Positions 38,855-45,968 of a DNA stretch of 64,000 nucleotides are shown piece after piece; position 1 is the first letter of the stretch; each line of letters opens with the position of its first letter. The notes under the pieces were generated by a model. The model had not been told where the DNA came from. It was given only the letters and a program-made list of their open reading frames with translations, and did no database searches. The position numbers and the translations under genes are program-made. Origin of the DNA: a virus; IMG/VR virus record IMGVR_UViG_3300037222_000084, positions 22,894 through 86,893 of that record; one strand, written 5' to 3'.

Positions 38855-39999
38855 AACTACCTATTCTGTACAAGAAGACTTCCACGGGCGCAATTCAGTC
38901 GTGGAGAACTTTTGTGATCGACCAACGTGGCTCTGCCACAGCCGCTGTTATCGTCACGGATTTTGGACAAGTGGAAGGCAAGATTCAAACCACCCAAGAT
39001 TTGATCCAAGAAGGCAAGAACATTGGTAAAAAGAACGAAACTACTCCTCGCCAACAGGCAGAGTTAGAGGCTAAAGCTAGCTGGGAAAAGAAGAAGAAAA
39101 GCGGATACGTCGAATCTATTGGCGATGCCATGGATAACAAGACCGACGACCTTATCGAAGGTGGCGTTCTGCCCATGTTGGCCAAAAAGTTCTCAGAGCA
39201 AGCCAATAAGATCAAATATCCCTGTTTTACTCAGCCAAAACTAGACGGCATTCGCTGTGTTGCCATCGTCAAAGACGGTGCCTGTACCCTTTGGTCTCGT
39301 ACCCGCAAACAGATAAAATCCTGCCCACACATCGTTCAAGAGCTAGAAGCAGCATTCGAGACTAGAGATATTATCCTAGATGGTGAGCTTTATAACCACG
39401 ATTTTAAGTCAAATTTCGAGCACATCGTACATTTGGTTCGCCAAGACAAAACCCCAGACCCACAGCATACTGACGTGCAATACCATGTTTACGACGTGAT
39501 TGAGGATAAGCTATGCGGTCCCACTTTCGCTGATCGCACTGAAAACCTCGATATTATATTTGCTGCCTACGAGTTTTATAGCATCAAGCAAGTTGATACG
39601 GAAGAAGTCGAATCTGAAGATCAAGTAATGGAGTTTTTTGAGAAATTTCGTGCAATGGGCTATGAAGGCTCCATGCTTCGTAATTACGACTCAAAATACG
39701 TCAATAAACGCTCTAATGATCTTCAAAAAGTCAAAGAATTCGATGATGGTGAATTCAAGGTCACTGGTATCAAAGAGGGCCGTGGTAAATTGGCCGGTCA
39801 CGCCATTTTCATTTGCGTTGACAACAAAGGCGACGAATTTGAGGCTAAACTCAAAGGCGACACGTCCAGACTTAAAGAGTATTTTGACGACCATTCCCTG
39901 TGGAAGGGCAAACAGTTAACCGTACAATATCAAGGGCTTACTGGTAAAAATAAAGTTCCACGTTTCCCTGTTGGCGTGGCGATTAGAGACTATGAATGA
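38851..39999 (+). CDS. ATP-dependent DNA ligase
   Basis: 382 aa. The adenylation motif KLDGIR (K130 as the AMP-accepting lysine) is followed by WSRTRKQIK (motif Ia region), ILDGELYNHDF (motif III), YEGSMLRN (motif IV) and LQKVKEF (motif V), with an OB-fold at the C-terminus. The first 85 residues (ILYKKTSTGAIQSWRTFV...GKNIGKKNETTPRQQA) are a WGR-like DNA-binding module found in other phage ligases. It seals nicks during replication and recombination. Overlaps both neighbours (ATGA). Confidence 0.9.
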   Translation: MKLPILYKKTSTGAIQSWRTFVIDQRGSATAAVIVTDFGQVEGKIQTTQDLIQEGKNIGKKNETTPRQQAELEAKASWEKKKKSGYVESIGDAMDNKTDDLIEGGVLPMLAKKFSEQANKIKYPCFTQPKLDGIRCVAIVKDGACTLWSRTRKQIKSCPHIVQELEAAFETRDIILDGELYNHDFKSNFEHIVHLVRQDKTPDPQHTDVQYHVYDVIEDKLCGPTFADRTENLDIIFAAYEFYSIKQVDTEEVESEDQVMEFFEKFRAMGYEGSMLRNYDSKYVNKRSNDLQKVKEFDDGEFKVTGIKEGRGKLAGHAIFICVDNKGDEFEAKLKGDTSRLKEYFDDHSLWKGKQLTVQYQGLTGKNKVPRFPVGVAIRDYE

Positions 40000-40229
40000 T
40001 CTCCCCAGAGCACATGAAGGAAATCAAGGAAAACTGCTACCACTGGTCCAATAACTGTGGCGGCTGTGAGACTTGTGACAGAGAGTTCCGCAATCCACCT
40101 CTTTACGACCATCAGGAAACGCTATGTCTGATTTCCATGATCGAGGATAGGGATAAGAAGATCAAGGACTTAGAAGATACGATAAAATGCTTGAATCTGG
40201 CCACTGGAAATGGTATTCTCAAAGCTTAA
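39996..40229 (+). CDS. Small Cys-containing hypothetical protein
   Basis: 77 aa beginning at an ATGA overlap with the ligase stop. The N-terminal part has a Cys/His cluster (NCYHWSNNCGGCETCDREF) that may bind zinc; the C-terminal part is a charged amphipathic helix (MIEDRDKKIKDLEDTIKCL), probably a coiled coil. Function unknown. Confidence 0.55.
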   Translation: MISPEHMKEIKENCYHWSNNCGGCETCDREFRNPPLYDHQETLCLISMIEDRDKKIKDLEDTIKCLNLATGNGILKA

Positions 40230-40246
40230 CACTATAGGAAGGTCAA

Positions 40247-40654
40247 ATGATGAAGTTTTTACATTTTCAGATGCCTAGGGACAAAAAGGCTTCTGCTCGT
40301 TTACAAAAACACTACCAGAGCAGAACAGTGGCCGTCGAAGCAGCAGCGCCAGACGTAGTTCGCGCTCTAGCCGCAGACTTTGTCTTGACGCATCCTACTG
40401 AACAGTTCTTAATGCACGTATTGCGAGTTGGAGTCACATTTTTACACCCAAGTGACAATTACTTCAAACAGGTGGGACGCGACACTGCATCCAAAAAGAT
40501 GGAAGATATTCCGCTTAAAGTTGTTGGAGTACAAATTACGCCTACACACATATTCGTAAAACTCCAAAGATTCAAAGGCATGGACCTTAATTTACGCTTA
40601 AATAAGGCTACTAATTTTTCAACCGTTACAGGAAGAGTTTCAGACGAGGAATAA
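40247..40654 (+). CDS. Hypothetical protein, 135 aa
   Basis: ATG at 40247 (a second ATG follows immediately) behind AGGAAGG. The first 50 residues are basic and helical with an Ala/Val-rich helix (VAVEAAAPDVVRALAADFVLTH); the rest is a small beta-rich domain. No family recognised. Placed between the DNA ligase and RNA ligase genes; the RNA ligase starts at the base after its stop. Confidence 0.55.
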   Translation: MMKFLHFQMPRDKKASARLQKHYQSRTVAVEAAAPDVVRALAADFVLTHPTEQFLMHVLRVGVTFLHPSDNYFKQVGRDTASKKMEDIPLKVVGVQITPTHIFVKLQRFKGMDLNLRLNKATNFSTVTGRVSDEE

Positions 40655-41503
40655 ATGGACCCCAAATTTGAGTCATTCCCAGATATCAAGAAGCTTGGCA
40701 CTGCCGTACTTTTCATTACTCAGAAGATCCATGGCGCTAACGCGCAAGTCTTCATCTTTCAACAAGAAGATGGCACTCTAGGCTTGGCCTGCGGTTCTCG
40801 TTCACAATGGGTATCGCCTGGCAAGGACAATTTTGGATTCGCCCAGATGGTCTACGCCAACAAACAAGAGTTCATTGACAAACTTGGTCCTGGCCGTCAC
40901 TATGGAGAATGGGCTGGTTCTGGTATCAATTCTGGCGAGGGACTTAAAAACAAGACCTTCGTTCTGTTTGACCACTGGAAATATCCTCCTGAGCGCCCTC
41001 TACCTCCAAATACAGTAGTCGTCCCAGTCCTTTACTCTGGTCCATTCGATATGTCCAAAGTTCAAGAATGCATGGATGACCTCAAAGCCAATGGCTCTAA
41101 GCTGGTTCCTGGATTTATGCGTCCAGAAGGCGTTGTTGTCCGAATCAAGGGCGAACGCTACAAAGTCGTGTTCAATGCAGAAGAAACTGCCTGGAAAGAC
41201 GGCGATCCTGAGTATCAGAAGAACAAGTCGCGTGAAGAAAATAAAGCAGCTACGGAATACGCCCATTTACTACAGCCTATTCGCCTGGAAAAGCTCCTTT
41301 GCCGCGATGAAGTCTATTTGAAAGAATACCCCAAAAGCATGGGCAAAATTGTTACTGATTACTTCGCCGATTTGGTAAAAGAAGACCAAGTACAAGGCAC
41401 TGAGGTTGAAATTCAAGGCATTCGCAGAAGCTTAGGACGTACCATGTTCAAATTCGTCCAAGAAACAGTGGAGAAACAAAATGCCGCTCAGCAAGGAACA
41501 TAA
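40655..41503 (+). CDS. RNA ligase (Rnl2-like nucleotidyltransferase)
   Basis: 282 aa. Nucleotidyltransferase motifs: KIHGAN with K24 as the AMP-accepting lysine (motif I), GSRSQWV (Ia), HYGEWAG (motif III, E85), RPEGVVVRIKG (motif IV) and YKVVF (motif V, K170). The KxHGAN form is characteristic of Rnl2-type RNA ligases and related phage enzymes, which seal nicked RNA including tRNAs cut by host defence nucleases. The C-terminal 85 residues are helical. GAGGAA ribosome site. Confidence 0.85.
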   Translation: MDPKFESFPDIKKLGTAVLFITQKIHGANAQVFIFQQEDGTLGLACGSRSQWVSPGKDNFGFAQMVYANKQEFIDKLGPGRHYGEWAGSGINSGEGLKNKTFVLFDHWKYPPERPLPPNTVVVPVLYSGPFDMSKVQECMDDLKANGSKLVPGFMRPEGVVVRIKGERYKVVFNAEETAWKDGDPEYQKNKSREENKAATEYAHLLQPIRLEKLLCRDEVYLKEYPKSMGKIVTDYFADLVKEDQVQGTEVEIQGIRRSLGRTMFKFVQETVEKQNAAQQGT

Positions 41504-41720
41504 ACTCACCAAGCCCAGCGAAGGCTGGTGGGCATGCCAAAGACAAATGCAGGATTCTTTAATGGGTCGCTGTATGGTTTTGGAAGAAAAGATAAATAAG
41601 GCTATTGAAGCCGGTTTCACAGCAGAAGTGGTGCTACTAGAAAGCGAATACGTGATTACCGATAAGATCCGTATGCACCTGAAAAACGTTTTACTTTGGG
41701 ACACTAGCCGTGGCAAATAA
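41481..41720 (+). CDS. Small helical hypothetical protein
   Basis: 79 aa, overlapping the RNA ligase gene by 23 nt and the next gene by 11 nt. Basic N-terminus with two adjacent tryptophans (KPSEGWWACQRQM), then amphipathic helices. No motif recognised. Dense overlaps on both sides support coding. Confidence 0.55.
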   Translation: MPLSKEHKLTKPSEGWWACQRQMQDSLMGRCMVLEEKINKAIEAGFTAEVVLLESEYVITDKIRMHLKNVLLWDTSRGK

Positions 41721-41946
41721 AATCGTTCCATACAAAACAGACTGTCCAGATGGTATTTTACCCACTGCGTTAAACGCAGCAGCACGCAATTTCGCCTCTA
41801 TCATAACTGGCCACGAGTCCCATGGCATGGAAAATGCCCTGTTCATTGAGACCTGGAAGGCCTGCTTTCAAGCTATGCAAGAAATGGGCATGGTCAAAGA
41901 CGAATATATGGTTTCTGAGAAACCCATTGACTTAGACGACGAGTAG
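41710..41946 (+). CDS. Small acidic hypothetical protein
   Basis: 78 aa with GTG start within the end of the previous gene. Sequence has a polar start (NKIVPYKTDCPDGILP), helical middle (ENALFIETWKACFQAMQEMGM) and acidic end (PIDLDDE). The promoter of tRNA-Pro (41927-41955) overlaps its last codons. Function unknown. Confidence 0.55.
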   Translation: MANKIVPYKTDCPDGILPTALNAAARNFASIITGHESHGMENALFIETWKACFQAMQEMGMVKDEYMVSEKPIDLDDE

Positions 41947-41955
41947 TAGTAACCT
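41927..41955 (+). promoter_or_regulatory. Promoter of tRNA-Pro and structured RNA
   Basis: TTGACT (41927-41932), 17-bp spacer, TAACCT (41950-41955). A start 7-8 nt downstream falls at 41962-41963, the first base of the tRNA. Confidence 0.6.
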
Positions 41956-41962
41956 TATAAGT

Positions 41963-42039
41963 CTAAGCGTGGCCGGAAATAGGTGCGGGCTAGGTCTGGA
42001 ACCTAGAAGATGCAGGTGCAAGTCCTGTCGCTTAGACCA
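41963..42039 (+). tRNA. tRNA-Pro (UGG), CCA encoded
   Basis: Acceptor CTAAGCG/CGCTTAG is perfect, with C1-G72 and A73 as in bacterial tRNA-Pro, followed by an encoded CCA. The anticodon stem CTAGG/CCTAG holds the loop TCTGGAA, anticodon TGG; position 33 is C rather than U. T-arm GCAGG/CCTGT with loop TGCAAGT (G at position 55). CCA is a common Pro codon in this phage. Confidence 0.8.
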
Positions 42040-42053
42040 TTTTATATAATATT

Positions 42054-42621
42054 GGCGTTAGGGACTTTGACCATATCTTAACTGATGGATCAAAGTACGG
42101 GTGGACAGTCCGAGCTTGGATGCTAGCCTGAGACCGAACCGTGAAGCTAGGGTTTCGTAGAAATACGGCCCAAAGTCCTAACGAGAGAGTTCCGTGAGAA
42201 CTTTCGTTAGTTGTTCTATGGTGTATAGCTAAACTAAGCTCTATATCAAGCTATTGGGAAGGCCATAGAAAGCTAGGTAGACCGACAGAGTTTGCGGCGG
42301 GTTGTAGTTTAATTACGAAAACATTTGCCAAAAAAGGGGTTGCAAACCCTTCTGGAGTAACGACCAGACTACCTATTTTTTTATTTGTTTTTAAGCGGTT
42401 GACGGGAGGCCAAAATCCCACCTGGAGCAGTAGCGAATGACCCGCTGAGCAAGGTCGGCGTAAACGGGAGTTACCGCTTTGTTTTTAGATAGAAGTGTGG
42501 TAGATGCGTTGAATATTCTGTACGAAGCTCACAAACACGCTGGACCCGCACGGTTGGTGCCCATACAAATGCGCGTGGCACCGCAGACCTGTCAGCGCGA
42601 CCTGACGAGCTAGAGTAGCGA
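42054..42621 (+). ncRNA. Large structured RNA region downstream of tRNA-Pro
   Basis: No plausible ORF exists in this 0.57-kb stretch, but long helices are dense: CGTTAG(G)GACTTTG/CAAAGTCCTAACG (42056-42069/42171-42183), a CTAACG...CGTTAG hairpin (42178-42209), TTCTATGG/CCATAGAA (42214/42263), TAGGTAG/CTACCTA (42274/42369) closed over TCTGG/CCAGA and AGGG(G)TT/AACCCT hairpins and followed by T7ATTTGTTTTT, AAGCGGT/ACCGCTT (42393/42473) followed by TTTGTTTTT, GGTGCC/GGCACC (42556/42577), GTCAG/CTGAC (42591/42602) and GCTAG/CTAGC (42609/42622). Size and location next to a tRNA in a large phage resemble the ornate RNA classes ROOL and GOLLD; identity is not established. It may be one RNA or two or three shorter ones ending at the T-tracts. 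Confidence 0.65.
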
Positions 42622-43392
42622 CTAGCCTATCTTTCTTTGTTCTGAGTAGAGATCGAAGCCTTCAGATTGATAGTCTAGTTTACCATTCTTATCAAATCCA
42701 AAACCCCTAGTGAGATAGACTAAAGTGCAGCGACAATGTGGATGAAGGCCAAAGGCAGACGGAGAATTCTCGCCGCGCTTATGGTAACTTTGCTTAAGTT
42801 CGCTAAACTTGTAAAGCCTGGGCGTGATCTGGTCAGGCATCATGTGGAGCCTCAAGCACTCCTTACAGGTAGCGTTGTCACGGACGACTACGAAGAAGCA
42901 AGTTGGATCATTGTCACCAACACTAGCTGCCATTCGACTTATACTCATTAGACTGCCAATATTGCGCAGTTTGGTCGCCTCAGACTCAACAATAGCCAAA
43001 AGTTTAAATCTAGCCTTGTTCATTTCTTCTGTGATTACCGCTTTAACCGCCGATTCAGATGCTCGTTCACCGCGCACGCTGGCCTCTTTGGTCAGGCCGT
43101 CAATTCGCTCAATGAGATTCGACTTAGTTTGGCTCTTTACCGATTCAATATATCCATCAGCACTAGCCAATAGGCCCTTCAAAGCGTCCTGCTCTATTGA
43201 GTTTGGAACCTTGTTTTCCATAGCTTGAACGAATAGGTGCGAAAGCGCCATATTTGGTGCTGTACTGAAAACCATGGTCTTTTTGTTTTTGAATCTGGGG
43301 AGATTACCTAGGAACTGCAAGGCAATATTATCGAACATGTTTTCGATGATAGTGCCAATGTTTTCCTTGCCAGAACTAGAGATCCCATTCAT
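42622..43392 (-). CDS. MuF-like minor head protein
   Basis: 256 aa. The C-terminal half carries the Mu gpF/SPP1 gp7 head-morphogenesis signature: RDNATCKECLRLH (CxxC), then SAFGLHPHCRCTLVYL (HPHCRC), probably a zinc-stabilised fold. The N-terminal half is helical. In related phages a few copies enter the head with the portal and are needed for assembly or ejection. The gene lies two steps downstream of the portal gene, the usual order. Its stop overlaps a GCTAG/CTAGC hairpin shared with the structured RNA region. Confidence 0.75.
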   Translation of the reverse strand: MNGISSSGKENIGTIIENMFDNIALQFLGNLPRFKNKKTMVFSTAPNMALSHLFVQAMENKVPNSIEQDALKGLLASADGYIESVKSQTKSNLIERIDGLTKEASVRGERASESAVKAVITEEMNKARFKLLAIVESEATKLRNIGSLMSISRMAASVGDNDPTCFFVVVRDNATCKECLRLHMMPDQITPRLYKFSELKQSYHKRGENSPSAFGLHPHCRCTLVYLTRGFGFDKNGKLDYQSEGFDLYSEQRKIG

Positions 43393-43395
43393 GGG

Positions 43396-44079
43396 TTAGT
43401 CCTTCTTGGTAACGCCCTGAATGCCCAATTGAGCAAGGATGTCTTTGCTACCGCGTGCTTCTTCGTCAGCCCATTTTGACATTACGTCGCCTACGATTTT
43501 TTCTTGCATAGAAACGGCCTGTTTAGCGTTGGAAGTCATATTGTGGTTAGCTTGCGAACTAACCTTGAAAGCTGGACGATGCAAAGCCAAAGCGATGCCC
43601 TTAATAGCTTCATGAGACTTTTTCAATTCAATGGCTTGCACTTGGTCACGTCGAAAAGCACGAATGCCCTCAACTGATTTCATAATGTCCGATCTTTCAG
43701 CTGGATCTAGCTCTGATTTACTGAGCATGCTTTCAAGCTTGGAAATGTGTTGATCTAACTCAGTGCCGTCTGGATGTTCTGATTCAGCCATTGGAACAGC
43801 TGGTTGTGGAGCACTTGCAGGTGTCGCACCGCCAGGCATAGGAGCAGCTTGATCGTCGCCAGGCGCAGAAGCACCGCTGTCGTCGCCAGGAGCACCGCCT
43901 CCACCAGGAGGTTGTTGAGCAGCAGCTTCTTCAGCTTGTTGCTGTTGTTGCATAGCCGCGTCTTGAGTAGCTTGTTGAGCGCCCTGTTCAAAGCCTAAAC
44001 GGAAAGCCATGTCTACAGAGTTCATGTACTTCGCTTTTAGTTCTTGATATTTTTGTCGCCAGTTGATGTCGCCTGCCAT
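43396..44079 (-). CDS. Gln/Ala-rich internal head-like protein
   Basis: 227 aa. Helical basic N-terminus (NWRQKYQELKAKYMNSVDM), a Gln-rich run, a 45-residue Gly/Ala/Pro/Asp linker, and a helical C-terminal half (HISKLESMLSKSELDPAERSDIMKSVEGI). Located between portal and MuF-like genes. Composition and the SKSEL segment link it to the scaffold-like proteins of the capsid operon; likely a head-core or portal-associated protein. Confidence 0.6.
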   Translation of the reverse strand: MAGDINWRQKYQELKAKYMNSVDMAFRLGFEQGAQQATQDAAMQQQQQAEEAAAQQPPGGGGAPGDDSGASAPGDDQAAPMPGGATPASAPQPAVPMAESEHPDGTELDQHISKLESMLSKSELDPAERSDIMKSVEGIRAFRRDQVQAIELKKSHEAIKGIALALHRPAFKVSSQANHNMTSNAKQAVSMQEKIVGDVMSKWADEEARGSKDILAQLGIQGVTKKD

Positions 44080-44088
44080 ATATACCTC

Positions 44089-45948
44089 TTAAATGTTCTC
44101 TTCGCCTTCTAGTTCATCTTCAATCTGCATTCTCAAAAATTCCATAGCATATGGACGTGGAGCTAAATAGGCTTGCACCGATGCAGGATTTGTCTGAGCT
44201 AAAAGTTGTAACCATTGCAAAAAGAAGGGATCTCGTTTATACTTCAATATAGGGTCTACGATTGCTGAAGGATCTCCAAAAAATGGACCCATTAGCTCGC
44301 TTACGTTCTTGTATTTATCGGCAAGTAACTGCCAACGTTCATTCAGAGGAAAATTGCCTCCGAGAATCTTTCCAATAGGCTCTTTATCAACCTCATGTAG
44401 GACTTCGTCGTAGGACATGTGAACGACCATGTCCTGTTGCAAACGAGTAGTCTCTTGTTCTTTCGATTGAGCGTCTAGACCTGCCAGCTTGATGACGCAG
44501 ATTTTGGCCAATAACGGATCAATGATAGGAAACAGCCGTTGATTGAAGAAGTTTTGAAACTTCAGGATCAAAGGACGCAATCCAGAATCTCTGGAAGCGG
44601 TTAGTTTGAATTCGTTGTTCGACTCGGACAAGGTTTGCGAGTTAGTGCCTTTCGATAAATGGCCATAGCCAGGAAGCTCGTCAGGAGACACGCCAAAAGC
44701 GGATAATATGTTACGAGCAATTTGGTCATACATAAACTGAAATTCATCGCCTAATCCTTCGCCGACCATTGGGAGCCAGCTAACGTTGTCTTCTGTGCCG
44801 ATACCAAAAATTGGTGTACGGAATGAGTTCGATACGCTGTTAATGCCAGCGTTGAACTGAAGCTTCATATTGTCTAGAGTCTGTTGGTCAACTTCGTCCG
44901 ACTGGATGACAAGCATTCCCTTTGTCGCACGACCATTCTGGAAATACAGTTTCTTGTAAGCGTCAATACTAATGTGAGTAGTAACAGAACTGACAACGGT
45001 ATCGAGAGGGCTAATTGGGTAGCCGTTATGCTCCACATCAGTAGATGGGAAAAGAGTAAACACGAGCATTTCGTCGTGAGTAAAAGCTTGCCTTGGAGTG
45101 CCGTCAATAACTTGTAGCCACGCATACCGATCTTCCTGAAGCATGTTTATGTCGATATTGATTTTTTCGCCTGTAATGCTTTCTAATGCACGGATAGCGG
45201 TAGCTCGTAGGTTGTTACCTACATATTCGCCTTTTCTTACAGCCCTGACGATAGTAGCCACGTCGATAGCGCGAAAACGATGGAAAGGATAATTACCGTC
45301 TTCATCAGGAGGAACAGAACGATCATAAATGACCTCTGTAGCGAAACGTCCAAAAGTCAGACCGTTTCTAGCTTGAATGTCCATGTATTCGCCAAGGGTG
45401 ACTTTTTCTTGATTTTCTAATTGATCGGTGTGTCCGCACTGGAGCAAGATCTTTTCAAAACGCTTCATGCGCTCTTTGACTTTGTCAAATTGCTCAGGAG
45501 TAAGGATTTTGTAGAATTCTGGCTTGATTTCGATTTCTAAACCGAAACCAAAACGGTCGGGACGCAGGTCTCCAAACAGAGACATCATATTTCCGCGACA
45601 TCGTAATATCGCAGCAACGAGATGGTCTGTGATTCGGATTTGTTTTAGAACTTCATCTGGTAACGCTCTGCGTTTGGTTTTATACAGACCAAGGAAGTTA
45701 TCAGACGGTGCAGGGTTCTCAGTAAAGGCCAAGGCTGGAGCACGTTTTGAGTTGGCCGTGCCGCTGGCTTGTTGCAGCGCGTACATAAGAGGGCCAGCAT
45801 CAGACTTCTCGAAGCCAGACTTTTCCAATTGCTCGTCCATACTTGGACCCATAGCAAAGACCATCTTGTTCTTGACAGAATTATTGATAGCGTCGGCGGC
45901 TCGTACTGCGTCTTGTGCTATTTGTTCTGGCGTTTTCTGATCTGACAT
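44089..45948 (-). CDS. Portal protein
   Basis: 619 aa. The sequence fits phage portal proteins: VLKQIRITDHLVAAILRCRGNMMSLFG and FEKILLQCGH in the wing, YDRSVPPDEDGNYPFHRFRAID, DEMLVFTLFPSTDVEHNGYPISPLDTVV, and the stem/clip region FQFMYDQIARNILSAFGVSPDELPGYG...SQTLSESNNEFKLTASRDSGLRPLILKFQNFFNQRLFP. Twelve copies form the channel for DNA packaging and tail joining. Extended -10 box only 6 nt before the ATG, so the mRNA may be leaderless. First gene of the portal-MuF transcript. Confidence 0.85.
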   Translation of the reverse strand: MSDQKTPEQIAQDAVRAADAINNSVKNKMVFAMGPSMDEQLEKSGFEKSDAGPLMYALQQASGTANSKRAPALAFTENPAPSDNFLGLYKTKRRALPDEVLKQIRITDHLVAAILRCRGNMMSLFGDLRPDRFGFGLEIEIKPEFYKILTPEQFDKVKERMKRFEKILLQCGHTDQLENQEKVTLGEYMDIQARNGLTFGRFATEVIYDRSVPPDEDGNYPFHRFRAIDVATIVRAVRKGEYVGNNLRATAIRALESITGEKINIDINMLQEDRYAWLQVIDGTPRQAFTHDEMLVFTLFPSTDVEHNGYPISPLDTVVSSVTTHISIDAYKKLYFQNGRATKGMLVIQSDEVDQQTLDNMKLQFNAGINSVSNSFRTPIFGIGTEDNVSWLPMVGEGLGDEFQFMYDQIARNILSAFGVSPDELPGYGHLSKGTNSQTLSESNNEFKLTASRDSGLRPLILKFQNFFNQRLFPIIDPLLAKICVIKLAGLDAQSKEQETTRLQQDMVVHMSYDEVLHEVDKEPIGKILGGNFPLNERWQLLADKYKNVSELMGPFFGDPSAIVDPILKYKRDPFFLQWLQLLAQTNPASVQAYLAPRPYAMEFLRMQIEDELEGEENI

Positions 45949-45954
45949 ATATAC

Positions 45955-45963
45955 CTTATATCA
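45955..45963 (-). promoter_or_regulatory. Extended -10 promoter (TGATATAAG)
   Basis: Minus-strand TGA-TATAAG ends 6 nt before the portal ATG at 45948; no Shine-Dalgarno site is present between them. Confidence 0.5.
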
Positions 45964-45968
45964 CTTGT

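Noticed and set aside
42054-42621. Group I/II intron, RNase P RNA, tmRNA or hammerhead ribozyme
   Set aside because: I looked for a group I P/Q/R/S core, group II domain V, RNase P P4, a tmRNA tag frame and a CUGAUGA/GAAA core; none is present. CTGATGG near 42082 lacks the rest of a hammerhead.
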